64,000 bases of DNA from Myxococcus eversor. Its GTDB lineage: Bacteria > Myxococcota > Myxococcia > Myxococcales > Myxococcaceae. The notes below the pieces were generated by a model. The model ran no database searches, had not been told where the DNA came from, and saw only the letters and a program-made list of their open reading frames with translations. Positions 1-10,400 of this stretch are shown here, piece after piece. Where the stretch lies: NCBI RefSeq assembly GCF_010894455.1, contig NZ_JAAIXY010000004.1, positions 434,001-498,000 of the forward strand. The letters run 5' to 3'. Numbering within the stretch: the first letter of the stretch is position 1; every line of letters begins with the position of its first letter. Both the position numbers and the translations under genes were made by a program.

Positions 1-1
1 C

Positions 2-3000
2 CATGTCCTCGTCGAGCAAGCGCCGCCCGAGCCGCCCAGGGCACCGGAGGCGTTCCCGAGGCCCGTCCACCTCCTGGCGTTGTCGGCCCGGAGTCAGGAG
101 GCGCTGGGTGCGCTCGCGCTGCGCTACGAGGAGGCCCTCGGTGGAGCCGAGCTGGCCGCCCAGCCACTGGAGGACATCTGCTTCACCGCGAACACCGGGC
201 GCACCCACTTCCAGCACCGCCTCGCCGTCCTCGGGGAGACGCGGGAGGGCCTGCGCGAGCAGCTCCAGACGTTCCTCGCGGGACGTGACGCGCCGCCGCC
301 GGTGCCGCGTGTCGGGGGCGCGCCGCGCATCGCCTTCCTGTTCACGGGGCAGGGCTCGCAGCGGCTCGGGATGGGAGAGGAGCTCTTCCGGACCGAGCCC
401 GTCTTCCGTCAGACGCTGCTGCGCTGTGACGAGGTGTTGGCGCCCCTGATGGGACAGTCGCTCCTGGAGCTGCTGTACCCGTCCGCGCGCGACGACCTCG
501 CCCGCGCGCGACTGGATGCGACTGGCAACACGCAGCCGGCGCTGTTCGCGCTCGAGTACGCGCTGGCACGGACGTGGATGGCGTGGGGCATCGTCCCGGA
601 CTTCGTGATGGGGCACTCGGTCGGTGAGTTGGTGGCGGCGTGCGTGGCCGACGTCTTCACGTTGGAGGAGGGACTTCAACTCGTCGCGGCGCGCGCGCGG
701 CTGATGCAGTCGCTTCCCTCGGGGGGCGCGATGGCCGCTGTCTCCGCGGACCCGGCGCTGGTGGAGGAGTTGCTGCCCCGGTACGCGGGACAGGTCTCCA
801 TCGCGGCGCTCAATGGTCCGCGCAGCGTCGTCATCTCGGGCCGCGAGGGCGCGGTGAGTGACTGCCTTGGCGAGCTGAACAAGCGGGGCAAGCGCGGCTC
901 TCCGCTGCGGGTGTCCCACGCATTCCATTCGGCCCTGATGGACCCCATCCTCGACGCGTATTCGCGCGAGGTGGCCAAGGTCCGGCTTCAGCCACCGGCC
1001 ATCCCGCTCATCTCCAACGTGAGCGGCCACGAGGCGGGTCCGGAGCTGATGGAACCCCGGTACTGGGTGGAGCAGCTCCGAGGGCCCGTGAGGTTCGCAC
1101 GGAGCATGGAGACGCTGAGCAGGGCTGGAGTCACGGCCTTCCTGGAAGTGGGGCCCAAGCCGACCCTCGCGGCGATGGGACAGGAGTGTGTCGCGGGGGA
1201 GGGGACGCTCTGGGTGGCGAGCCTGCGGCCGGAGCGCTCGGACTGGCGTCAGATGTTGGAGGGGCTCGCTGCCCTCTACGGGGCGGGTGCGACGGTGAAG
1301 TGGCACGGGCTGGACGAGGGGCGGGAGCGGCGCAAGGTCGCGCTGCCGGGATACCCCTTCCAGCGGAAGAGGCACTGGATGGAGCTGGCTGGCACGGGTT
1401 GGGATCGTCAGGGCGTGCGCGCCCGGAGCGCCGCGGGCGTCCACCCGCTCCTGGGGAATCGACAGGCCTCGCCGGCCCGGGTGCAACAGTTCGAGTCCTC
1501 GTTGGGGCCCGCGACGCCGGCCTTCCTCCGGGACCATGCCGTCTACGGGCAGGTCGTCGTGCCGGGCGCGGCCTACGTGGAGATGGGGCTCGCCGCGGGC
1601 CTGGCGCTCTTCGGCGCGGAGGGAGGTGTCGTCGACGAGCTCGGCTTCTCCCAGCCCCTCTTCCTTCCCGATGAAGGGGAGCGCCGCGTGCACCTGCTCT
1701 ACACGCCCGAGGGTGAGCGCGCGGGGAGGTTCGAGATCTTCAGCCAGGAGGCGCACGGCGGCGAAGCCGAGCCGTCATGGACCCTGCATGCCCACGGCAA
1801 GCTCTCCGCTGCGGCGCGAGAGTCGGGAGGACGTGTCGACGTCCAGGCGCTCCGGACCGCGCTCGACACCGAAGTGGCCGTGGATGGCTATTACGAGAAG
1901 CTGGGCCGCGCGGGCCTCGCCTATGGCCCCAGCTTCCGCGCGATTCGGGGACTGTGGCGCGGTGGGAGCGAGGTCCTGGGCAAGCTCGCCCTGTCCGGTG
2001 CGGCCCTGGCGGATGCGGAGCGCTATGTCCTCGCGCCCGCGCTCCTGGATGCCTGCTTCCAGATGGTGGGTGCCGTCCTGGAGGAGGAGGGGGACGCCGC
2101 CTGGCTCCCCGTCGGAGTCGGAAGAGTCCAGGTGCGGGTGGCGGGTGTCCGTGAGGTCTGGGCTCACGCGCGGATGACGCGTGGCGAGGACTCGAAGGGG
2201 CCCGGCTACACGTGTGACCTGGAGTTGTTCAACGAGGAGGGCGACCTCGTGGCGGTCGTGGAGCGGCTGAGACTCCAGCGTGTCGGCCGCGAGGGATTCC
2301 TGGGAGCAAGGAGCAAGCGCTTGCAGAACTGGCTCTATGAGCTGGAGTGGCGGGACGGTCCGTCGGTGGCGTCGTCCAGGGCTTCGTCCGAGGGGCTCTC
2401 TCTCAACGCGGAGGTCGTTCCCCGCTGCCTCATCCTCACGGATGGGACAGGGGTGGGACGTCGTCTCGCGGAGCGCCTTCAGGGGCGTGGCTGGCGTGTG
2501 GTGACGGTGGACGCTGGCGCGCGGGGCCATGGCCTCGACCGTGAGCGGGCCGAAGCGCTCCTCGCGATGCGCGAAGCCGGGGCGCCGGTGCATGTCATCG
2601 ACCTCTGGAGCCTGGACGGTACGGGCACGGGGACCGAGGTGCCCGGGGCGGCCCTGGCGCACGGCACGCGGGTGCTGGAGCTGGTCCAGGCCCTCGTGCG
2701 AGTCCCGAAGGGGACGACGACATCGCTCTGGCTGGTGACGCGCGGGACGCAGGCCGCCGTGGAGGGAGAGTCGGTCTCCGGTCCGGCCGGAGCCGTTCTC
2801 TGGGGGCTCGGCAAGGCGATTGCGCGCGAACATCCGGAGCTTCAGTGCCGCCGCGTGGACCTGGACTCGAATGCTCCGGAGCACGAGGTGGAACAGCTCC
2901 ACGACGAGCTCCTCGGCGCGAGCATGGAGGAGGAGGTGGCCCTACGGGGCAACAGTCGCCGCGTGCCTCGACTGGTGCGCAGCCGTCGGCTGAAGTTGTC

Positions 3001-4189
3001 GAGCGGCGAGCCCGAAGCCTCGCTGCGTCCGGATGCGAGCTACCTCGTCACGGGAGGGCTCGGTGGGTTGGGGCTCGCCGTGGCGGAGCGACTGGTGGAG
3101 CGAGGGGCGCGACATCTCGTCCTGCTCGGACGCAAGGCCCCGAGCGTGGAGGCGCGCGCGCGGCTGGCGGTGCTGGTGGAGCGGGGCGTGGATGTCCAGA
3201 CGCTCGCCTGCGACGTGTCCGTGGCCTCCGAGTTGGAGCGCGCATTGGGTGGGCTCGAGGGACGGCAGCCGCCCATCCGTGGCGTGGTGCATGCCGCGGG
3301 CGTCATCGACGACGGGTTGCTGATGCAAATGACTCCCGAGCGCTTCGCCAGCGTGTTCGCCGCCAAGGTCTCCGGCGGATGGAATCTGCACCGCGTGTTC
3401 CAGGGGGCATCGCTCGACTTCTTCGTCCTCTTCTCCTCGGCGGCTTCGATGATTGGCTCCGCCGGTCAGGCGAACTACGTGGCCGCCAATGCGTTCCTGG
3501 ACTCACTGGCCCACCTGCGTCGTTCCGTGGGGCTGCCCGGCTTGAGCCTCGACTGGGGCGCCTGGGCCGAGGTGGGCGCCGCCGCTGACGCGCAACTCCA
3601 GCGGCGCATGGAGCAACTGGGCTTCGGCGTGATTCCTCCGGCGGACGGGTTGCAGGTGTTCGAGCAGGCTCTGGGACTGGGGGGACAGCTTGGAATCCTG
3701 CCAGTGGACTGGGCCGTGCTCGGGCGGCGGGGCCGCTCCACGTTGTACGAGGGCTTCATCACGGAGGCGAGTCCGGCCGCGAGCGAAGACCTCCGAGCGA
3801 AGCTGGCGCGTTTCCCTCCCGCCGAGCGCCGCGCTGAATTGCGCGCGCACGTGGGGGGCCTGGTGAACGGCGTGCTGGGACGGCCGCTGACGGAGGCGTT
3901 GGACCCGGGCCAGGGCTTCTTCGATCTGGGCATGGACTCGCTGATGTCCGTGGAGCTTCGCAACGTCCTCCAGCGAAGCCTGGGCGTCTCGTTGTCAGCG
4001 ACAGTTGCCTTCGACAACCCCACTGTCCACGCGCTCGTGGACCATCTGGCGGTGGAGGTGCTGGGCCTCCGGGAGGAAGCCGCTCCCTCCAGAGAGGTCG
4101 TCGAGGACCAGGACCTGGAAGCGCTCTTGTCCGATGTGGACGACCTGGCCGATGGCGACGTCCAGGACCTGCTGCGCCGCCGCCGCTGA
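2..4189 (+). CDS. Type I polyketide synthase module, 5'-truncated: (KS)-AT-DH-KR-ACP
   Basis: The reading frame is open from base 2, where it reads HVLVE, the usual end of a KS domain (NAHVLVEE), so the KS and true start lie before the window. The AT domain starts with FTGQGSQ near 340 and has GHSVGE with catalytic Ser at 617-619. Its HAFH motif (917-928) is the malonyl-CoA signature rather than YASH for methylmalonyl-CoA. The DH has HAVYGQVVVP with catalytic His at 1535-1537. A non-catalytic KR half follows, then the KR NADPH site GGLGGLG (3053-3073), an IDD motif matching the B-type LDD signature, and FSSAASM and NYVAANA catalytic motifs. The ACP carries MDSL with the phosphopantetheine Ser at 3938-3940. 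No ER domain lies between DH and KR. Predicted chemistry: one malonate extension leaving an alpha,beta-double bond. The acidic C-terminus may be a docking segment. The next PKS gene starts 21 bases downstream. Confidence 0.96.
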   Translation, partial: HVLVEQAPPEPPRAPEAFPRPVHLLALSARSQEALGALALRYEEALGGAELAAQPLEDICFTANTGRTHFQHRLAVLGETREGLREQLQTFLAGRDAPPPVPRVGGAPRIAFLFTGQGSQRLGMGEELFRTEPVFRQTLLRCDEVLAPLMGQSLLELLYPSARDDLARARLDATGNTQPALFALEYALARTWMAWGIVPDFVMGHSVGELVAACVADVFTLEEGLQLVAARARLMQSLPSGGAMAAVSADPALVEELLPRYAGQVSIAALNGPRSVVISGREGAVSDCLGELNKRGKRGSPLRVSHAFHSALMDPILDAYSREVAKVRLQPPAIPLISNVSGHEAGPELMEPRYWVEQLRGPVRFARSMETLSRAGVTAFLEVGPKPTLAAMGQECVAGEGTLWVASLRPERSDWRQMLEGLAALYGAGATVKWHGLDEGRERRKVALPGYPFQRKRHWMELAGTGWDRQGVRARSAAGVHPLLGNRQASPARVQQFESSLGPATPAFLRDHAVYGQVVVPGAAYVEMGLAAGLALFGAEGGVVDELGFSQPLFLPDEGERRVHLLYTPEGERAGRFEIFSQEAHGGEAEPSWTLHAHGKLSAAARESGGRVDVQALRTALDTEVAVDGYYEKLGRAGLAYGPSFRAIRGLWRGGSEVLGKLALSGAALADAERYVLAPALLDACFQMVGAVLEEEGDAAWLPVGVGRVQVRVAGVREVWAHARMTRGEDSKGPGYTCDLELFNEEGDLVAVVERLRLQRVGREGFLGARSKRLQNWLYELEWRDGPSVASSRASSEGLSLNAEVVPRCLILTDGTGVGRRLAERLQGRGWRVVTVDAGARGHGLDRERAEALLAMREAGAPVHVIDLWSLDGTGTGTEVPGAALAHGTRVLELVQALVRVPKGTTTSLWLVTRGTQAAVEGESVSGPAGAVLWGLGKAIAREHPELQCRRVDLDSNAPEHEVEQLHDELLGASMEEEVALRGNSRRVPRLVRSRRLKLSSGEPEASLRPDASYLVTGGLGGLGLAVAERLVERGARHLVLLGRKAPSVEARARLAVLVERGVDVQTLACDVSVASELERALGGLEGRQPPIRGVVHAAGVIDDGLLMQMTPERFASVFAAKVSGGWNLHRVFQGASLDFFVLFSSAASMIGSAGQANYVAANAFLDSLAHLRRSVGLPGLSLDWGAWAEVGAAADAQLQRRMEQLGFGVIPPADGLQVFEQALGLGGQLGILPVDWAVLGRRGRSTLYEGFITEASPAASEDLRAKLARFPPAERRAELRAHVGGLVNGVLGRPLTEALDPGQGFFDLGMDSLMSVELRNVLQRSLGVSLSATVAFDNPTVHALVDHLAVEVLGLREEAAPSREVVEDQDLEALLSDVDDLADGDVQDLLRRRR

Positions 4190-4210
4190 GTCGACCTTCG
4201 CGAGGACACC

Positions 4211-7048
4211 ATGACGACGGATTCCACTCCCCGCATCTCCGACCTGCCGCCGCTCAAGCTGGCGCTGCTGGCGCGCAAGCTCGAGTCGAAGCTGGCGCTG
4301 GCGCTGAGCGAGCCCATCGCCATCATTGGAATGGGCCTGCGGTTCCCAGGAGGCGCGGACACCCCGGAGGCTTTCTGGGAGTTGTTGCGGGAGGGGAGGG
4401 ACGCCATCGCTCCCATTCCGTCCTCACGCTGGGATGTCGACGCGTACTACGACCCGACGCCAGGGACGCCGGGGAAGATGTACACGCGGCACGGTGCCTT
4501 CGTCCGAGGAGTGGAGGACTTCGACCCCCAGTTTTTCGGCATCTCCCCTCGAGAAGCGGCCCGGATGGATCCACACCAGCGGCTGCTCCTGGAAGTCACC
4601 TGGGAGGCGCTGGAGCGCGCGGGCCTCTCGGCGACGGACCTCAAGGGCAGCTCCACGGGGGTCTTCGTCGGGATGATGAACGAGGACTTCTCGCACCTGA
4701 TGACGGATGCGACGCAGATCGATCTCCACACTGCTTCTGGTTCGGGGTTGAGCGTCGCGGCCGGGAGACTGGCCTACAGCCTGGGGCTGCAGGGTCCGAC
4801 GATGGCCGTGGACGCGGCCTGCTCGTCGTCACTGGTGACCGTGCACCTGGCCTGTCAGAGCCTGCGGACCCGCGAGTGTGACCTGGCCCTTGCCGGCGGC
4901 ATCAGCCTCATCCTGTCGCCGCTCACGTCCGTGGTGAACTGCGCGATGCGCATGCTCTCCGTGAAGGGGCGTTGCAGCACGTTCGACGCTTCGGCGGATG
5001 GCTTCGTGCGGGGCGAGGGCTGCGGGATGCTCGCGCTCAAGCGGCTGTCGGATGCGGTCGCGGACAGGGACCCGATTCTGGCGTTGTTGCGAGGCTCGGC
5101 GACCAATCACAGCGGTCAGTCGAGCGGGCTGACGGTCCCCAACGGCAACGCGCTGGCGAAGGTGATGCGCGCGGCCCTGAAGTCCGGAGGCGTGGAGCCC
5201 GAGCAGGTGGGCTACCTGGAGGCGCACGGCACCGGCACGGCCATCGGGGACCCCATCGAGATGGAGGCGCTGGGCCGCGTCTTCGGGCCCGCGCATTCGC
5301 GGGAGGACCCGGTGGTCGTCGGCTCCGTGAAGACCAACATCGGTCATACCGAGGGCGCCGCGGGCGTGGCGGGCATCATCAAGGTCGTCCTCGCGCTTCA
5401 GCACGAGGAGATCCCCGCGCACTTGAATCTGGAGACGCCCAATCCCAACATCCGCTGGGATGCGCTGCCCGTCGTCGTGCCCAGGGAGCGGAGGCGCTGG
5501 GCGCGAGGGTCGAAGCGGCGAATCGCCGGGGTGACTGCGTTCGGCTTCAACGGGACGAACGCGCACGTCCTCATCGAAGAGGCTCCGCTCGTCGAAGCCA
5601 CACCGGCGGACGTCGCTTCGACACCGCGGCTCCTGCTGCTATCGGCCCGCTCCGCGCCAGCGCTTCATGACCTGGCGAGGCGCTACGTGGAGCACTTCTC
5701 GACGGCGGCGGCGCACCGGCCTTCGTTCCCCGACGTCTGCTTCACGGCCAACACGGGCCGGGTCGCATTTCCCCACCGGGTCGCCGTCATGGCGTCGAGC
5801 GACGAAGAGGCCCGCCAACGGCTCACGGGCTTCGTGCAAGGGGAGGAGACTCCCGGCGTATGGGCTGGCTCCGGGAGGCAGCGGCCCCGCTTGGCGTTCT
5901 TGTTCGGGGGTTGGGAACAGGACTGGCAGGGTTGGGGGCGGAGACTCTTCGAGTCCGAGCCTGTCTTCCGGGAAGCGGTCCTGCGCTGTGAGGTCGCGCT
6001 GGGCCGTCCACTCGTCCCAGCGCTCTTCCTCGCGCGAGGCGCGGCTTCACGCGCACCGGCACCGGGCCACTCGCTTCCGGGGATGTACGCGGTGCAGTGT
6101 GGCTTGGTGCATCTGTGGCGGGCGTGGGGCGTCGCGCCGTCGGCGGTGGTGGGCGTCGGCGCGGGGGAGTACGCGGCGGCCTGTGCCGCGGGTGTGCTCT
6201 CCTGGGAAGAGGGGATGAAGCTCGTGGCGACGCTGGGCGAGCAGCTAGAGCGTGCTGCTCCAGGCTCCGAGCTGACCATCGAGCGGCCAGAGCACCTCTC
6301 GGAGTTGCTCCAGCGGTTCCCGGAAGTGTGCCTGCTGGGGCTCGACGGTGAGGGGAACGGAGTCCTCTCTGGAGCGCGTGCCGCCATCGAAGCAGTGCAG
6401 GCGGAGCTGCTCCAGCAGGGGAGCCGCGCCAGATTGCGAGACACGCCTCACGCCATCACCACGACGGCCTGGAGCGCGGCACGCGAGGCCGTAGCAGCGG
6501 CGGCGCGCTCGAAAGTGCACGAGCGGCCCCGTGTCCCGTGGCTGTCCGTGCTCACGGGAAAGGGAGTGGAGTCCCCGGGAGCGGAGTCCTGGCGAGGGCC
6601 CTCGGGAACTCCCGTTCAATGGGTCGCCGCGCTGGACGCGTTGGCCGGGCAGGGTGTGGATGGATATCTGGACGTGGGCCCAGGGGCGGGCTGGACGGCC
6701 CTGGGAAAGCGCGTTCGTCCCACGTCCGAGCGGTCCTGGTTCCCCAGCCTGCGCGCCCCGGACGATGACAGGACAGCGCTCCTTGAGAGCCTCGCGGGCC
6801 TCGTGGCTTCGGGAGCCGAAGTCGCGTGGTCGGAGTTCTATCGAGACCAACCGCACGACAAGGTGGTGCTCCCGACGAGCTGCTTCCAACGCAGTCGGTA
6901 CTGGTTTGATAGACCCGCGACGCCTGCGGCGAAGCCCGACGTGCCGGGGGAGGACCTCGAAGCGCTCGCGGGGAAGCTCGACCTGCTCGAGCAGCTCACG
7001 GACGAGCAGGTCCGTGCGCTGCTGGAGGGCCAGAAGACAAGAGGCTGA
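4211..7048 (+). CDS. PKS protein with active ketosynthase and degenerate acyltransferase (KS-AT0), no ACP
   Basis: A 945-residue protein with a short helical N-terminus, then a KS beginning PIAIIGMGLRFPGG (about residue 35). The KS triad is intact: Cys204 in DAACSSS, His339 in EAHGTGT, His379 in NIGHTEG. The following AT-like domain has lost its catalytic residues. GQGSQ reads GGWEQ, GHSxGE reads GVGAGE (residues 648-653, Gly650 where Ser should be), and HAFHS reads HAITTT. It should therefore not load an extender unit. The protein stops after a short C-terminal helix with no DH, KR, ACP or thioesterase. A lone ACP gene lies 16 bases beyond the stop on the other strand. The protein may condense or release a chain using the discrete ACP or an AT acting in trans; that role is inference. 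A sequencing artefact is unlikely because the frame is continuous with normal codon use. Confidence 0.93.
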   Translation: MTTDSTPRISDLPPLKLALLARKLESKLALALSEPIAIIGMGLRFPGGADTPEAFWELLREGRDAIAPIPSSRWDVDAYYDPTPGTPGKMYTRHGAFVRGVEDFDPQFFGISPREAARMDPHQRLLLEVTWEALERAGLSATDLKGSSTGVFVGMMNEDFSHLMTDATQIDLHTASGSGLSVAAGRLAYSLGLQGPTMAVDAACSSSLVTVHLACQSLRTRECDLALAGGISLILSPLTSVVNCAMRMLSVKGRCSTFDASADGFVRGEGCGMLALKRLSDAVADRDPILALLRGSATNHSGQSSGLTVPNGNALAKVMRAALKSGGVEPEQVGYLEAHGTGTAIGDPIEMEALGRVFGPAHSREDPVVVGSVKTNIGHTEGAAGVAGIIKVVLALQHEEIPAHLNLETPNPNIRWDALPVVVPRERRRWARGSKRRIAGVTAFGFNGTNAHVLIEEAPLVEATPADVASTPRLLLLSARSAPALHDLARRYVEHFSTAAAHRPSFPDVCFTANTGRVAFPHRVAVMASSDEEARQRLTGFVQGEETPGVWAGSGRQRPRLAFLFGGWEQDWQGWGRRLFESEPVFREAVLRCEVALGRPLVPALFLARGAASRAPAPGHSLPGMYAVQCGLVHLWRAWGVAPSAVVGVGAGEYAAACAAGVLSWEEGMKLVATLGEQLERAAPGSELTIERPEHLSELLQRFPEVCLLGLDGEGNGVLSGARAAIEAVQAELLQQGSRARLRDTPHAITTTAWSAAREAVAAAARSKVHERPRVPWLSVLTGKGVESPGAESWRGPSGTPVQWVAALDALAGQGVDGYLDVGPGAGWTALGKRVRPTSERSWFPSLRAPDDDRTALLESLAGLVASGAEVAWSEFYRDQPHDKVVLPTSCFQRSRYWFDRPATPAAKPDVPGEDLEALAGKLDLLEQLTDEQVRALLEGQKTRG

Positions 7049-7064
7049 CAGCCGCGCGGTGACG

Positions 7065-7328
7065 CTACGACGGCTGGGTCTGGGCGCAGGCGTAGACCAT
7101 GTCTGCGATTGCGGACAGCGTCGAGAGGTTCTCGACCCGCATCGCGTCGGCGGGCACGGTGATGCCGTACTGCTTTTCGATGAAGGTCATCATTCGGGCT
7201 GTCTCGAGCGAGTTCAGGATGCCCAGCTCGAGCAGCGGGGTGGAGGGCAGGAGGTCCTCCGCGTCACCTTCGAGAATCTCTTCGGCGATGTACCGCGTCA
7301 GACTGGCGAGGAGCTGGGGTTGATTCAT
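7065..7328 (-). CDS. Discrete acyl carrier protein
   Basis: An 87-residue acyl/peptidyl carrier protein. The motif LLELGILNSLE holds the Ser that would carry phosphopantetheine, and the rest fits a four-helix carrier fold, with a second helix TARMMTFIEKQYGITV. I chose ATG at 7328 because the upstream extension has no carrier-fold homology and this start gives a normal carrier length. It converges on the KS-AT0 gene, with 16 bases between stops, and lies 93 bases downstream of icmF on the same strand, so it could be read from the mutase operon or from its own promoter. The likely partner is the neighbouring PKS, whose last protein has no ACP; this is inference. A 10-bp imperfect hairpin abuts the start codon. 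Confidence 0.85.
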   Translation of the reverse strand: MNQPQLLASLTRYIAEEILEGDAEDLLPSTPLLELGILNSLETARMMTFIEKQYGITVPADAMRVENLSTLSAIADMVYACAQTQPS

Positions 7329-7330
7329 GG

Positions 7331-7364
7331 CGTTCGACCCCCCAAGGGAATGGTGGGTCGACGC
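7331..7364 (-). promoter_or_regulatory. Inverted repeat in the ACP leader, next to the start codon
   Basis: TCGACCC at 7334-7340 pairs with GGGTCGA at 7355-7361. The stem extends by three more pairs past one bulged base. The loop holds a G-rich stretch, the only candidate ribosome-binding site for the ACP gene, whose ATG is at 7326-7328. It could limit translation; no experiment supports this. Confidence 0.35.
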
Positions 7365-7421
7365 TAGGGCAAGTGCCATGAACGCACCAGCCCCTCGCTC
7401 ACGTCCGTGGGCCCGGTGACA

Positions 7422-10400
7422 CTACATGTTCCGCCGGTACTGCCCGCCCACCTCGTACAGTGCGCGGGAGAGCTGGCCAAGGGTGCAGACCTTACAGGCG
7501 TCCATCAGCGCGGAGAAGATGTTGCCATTGTCGAGCGCCGCCTGCTTCACGGCCTCCAGCGCCGCCGGAGCCGTGGCCGCGTTGCGCTTCCAGAAGGCGT
7601 CCCGCGCGGTGATGGAGTAGTCCTTCTCCTCCTTCGTCGCGCGAATCACTTCAGGCGGCGTCACCGTCGGAGAGCCCTTCGGGTCCAGGAACGTGTTCAC
7701 CCCGATGATGGGAAGCGTCCCGTCGTGCTTCTGCATCTCGTAGTACAGCGACTCCTCTTGAATCTTGGACCGCTGGTACATGCGCTCCATCGCGCCCAGC
7801 ACGCCGCCGCGCTCGGAGATGGCGCGGAACTCCGTGAGCACCGCCGCCTCCACCAGGTCCGTCAGCTCATCGATGATGAACGCGCCCTGGTTGGGGTTCT
7901 CGTTCTTGGAGAGCCCGAACTCCTTGTTGATGATGAGCTGGATGGCGAGCGCGCGCCGCACGCTCTCCTCCGTGGGCGTGGTGATGGCCTCGTCGTACGC
8001 GTTGGTGTGCAACGAGTTGCAGTTGTCGTTGAGCGCCAGCAACGCCTGGAGCGTGGTCCGGATGTCGTTGAAGGCAATCTCCTGCGCGTGCAGGGAACGG
8101 CCCGACGTCTGGATGTGGTACTTCAGCTTCTGCGAGCGGTCATTGCCGCCGTACTTGTCGCGGATGGCCTTGGCCCAGATGCGGCGCGCCACGCGGCCCA
8201 GCACCGCGTACTCCGGGTCCATTCCGTTCGAGAAGAAGAACGAGAGGTTGGGCGCGAAGTCGTCGATGTGCATCCCGCGCGACAGGTAGTACTCGACGAA
8301 GGTGAAGCCGTTGGCCAGCGTGAAGGCGAGCTGGGAGATGGGGTTCGCCCCTGCCTCCGCGATGTGGTAGCCGGAGATGGACACCGAGTAGAAGTTCCTC
8401 ACCTTCTTGTCGGTGAAGTACTGCTGGATGTCGCCCATCACCCGCAGCGCGAACTCCGTGGAGAAGATGCAGGTGTTCTGCGCCTGGTCCTCCTTCAGGA
8501 TGTCCGCCTGCACCGTGCCACGCACCTGCTGGAGCGTCGCCGCGCGGATCTTCTCGTAGACGTCACGAGGCAGCACCTCGTCACCCGAGACGCCGAGCAG
8601 CAGCAGGCCCAGTCCGTCACTCCCCTGCGGCAGGTCGCCCTGGTACCGGGGCCGGGGCACGCCACGCTCCTGGTAGAGCGCATCGATCTTCTGTTCGACC
8701 TCGTCGACCTTGTTGTTGGCGCGAATCCACTTCTCGCACTGCTGGTCCACCGCCGCGTTCAGGAAGAACCCGAGCAGCATCGGCGCGGGGCCGTTGATGG
8801 TCATCGACACCGACGTCGCGGGGTCCGCCAGGTCGAAGCCCGAATAGAGCTTCTTCGCGTCGTCCACGTTGGCGATGGACACGCCGGAGTTGCCCACCTT
8901 GCCGTAGATGTCCGGCCGGTGGTCCGGGTCCTCACCGTACAGCGTGACGGAGTCGAACGCCGTGGACAGGCGCTTCGCGGGGAGCCCACGAGACACGTAG
9001 TGGAATCGCTTGTTGGTGCGCTCCGGGCCACCTTCACCCGCGAACATGCGCGCCGGGTCCTCGCCCTCGCGCTTGAGTGGGAAGACGCCGGAGGTGAACG
9101 GGTACGCGCCCGGCGCGTTCTCCCTCAACAGCCAGATGAGGATGTCGCCCCAGTCCTCGTAGCGGGGCAGGGCGATCTTCGGGATGCGCAGGTGCGACAG
9201 CGACTCGGTGAACAGGTCCAGCTCGATGACCTTGTCGCGCACCTGGTACTGGTACTTGGACGCCGCGTAGCGCCGCTTCGTCGCGGGCCACTCCGTCAGC
9301 AGCCGACGGCAGTCGGGGTCCAGGCGGGACTCCAGGTCCTTGTAGAGCTCCACCAGCTCGCTCAGGTACGCGGGCTCGCCCTCGACGCGCTCGGTGACGT
9401 GCACCACGTCGGAGGTGTCCTTGGGCTCGACGATCTCCAGGCGCTTCTTGCCGACGTTCTGCCGCAGCGCCTCGATGGTGCCGTGGAGCTGATACATCCG
9501 CCGGGCCACCGCCGCCTGCGAGCGCGCGAACTTGTCGTACGCCTCGCACGTCTCGACAATCTCGGCGAGGTAACGGGTGCGCTCGGGCGGGATGATCCAC
9601 TTCTTCTCGCTCATGCCCGGCGTCGCCTCCTGGTGCGACTGGAGCGGAGCGCCCGTCTTGCGGACCACCGTGTCGACGATGGCCCGGTAGAGCTGGTTCA
9701 TCCCCGGGTCATTGAACTGCGAGGCGATGGTGCCGTACACGGGCACCGAGTCATCCGCCGTGGTGAACGCGTTGTGGTTGCGCTTCCACTGCTTGCGCAC
9801 GTCGCGCAGCGCGTCCAGCGAGCCGCGCTTGTCGAACTTGTTGATGGCGATGACGTCCGCGAAGTCGAGCATGTCGATCTTCTCGAGCTGCGTCGCCGCG
9901 CCGTACTCGGCCGTCATCACGTACAGCGACACGTCCGAGTGCTCGATGATCTCCGTGTCGGACTGACCGATGCCGGAGGTCTCCACCACGATGAGGTCGA
10001 AGCCCGCGGCCTTGCACACCTCGATGGAGTCACCCACGTGCTTGGACAGCGCGAGGTTGCTCTGCCGCGTCGCCATGGAGCGCATGTACACGCGCGGGTT
10101 GTCGATGGCGTTCATCCGGATGCGGTCGCCCAGGAGCGCGCCGCCCGACTTGCGCTTCGACGGGTCCACGGAGAGCACCGCCAGCGTCTTGTCCGGGAAG
10201 TCCGTGAGGAAGCGGCGCACCAGCTCGTCCACGAGGCTGGACTTGCCTGCGCCACCGGTGCCGGTGATGCCCAGCACGGGCACGCGCGGCTGCTTCGCGC
10301 TCAGCTTTGTCATCGCGTCGCGCAGCGCATCTCCCGCGCTCGCGAAGTTCTCCGCGATGGTGATGAGCGAGGCGATCTTCATCGAGTCGCGCACCGGCAT

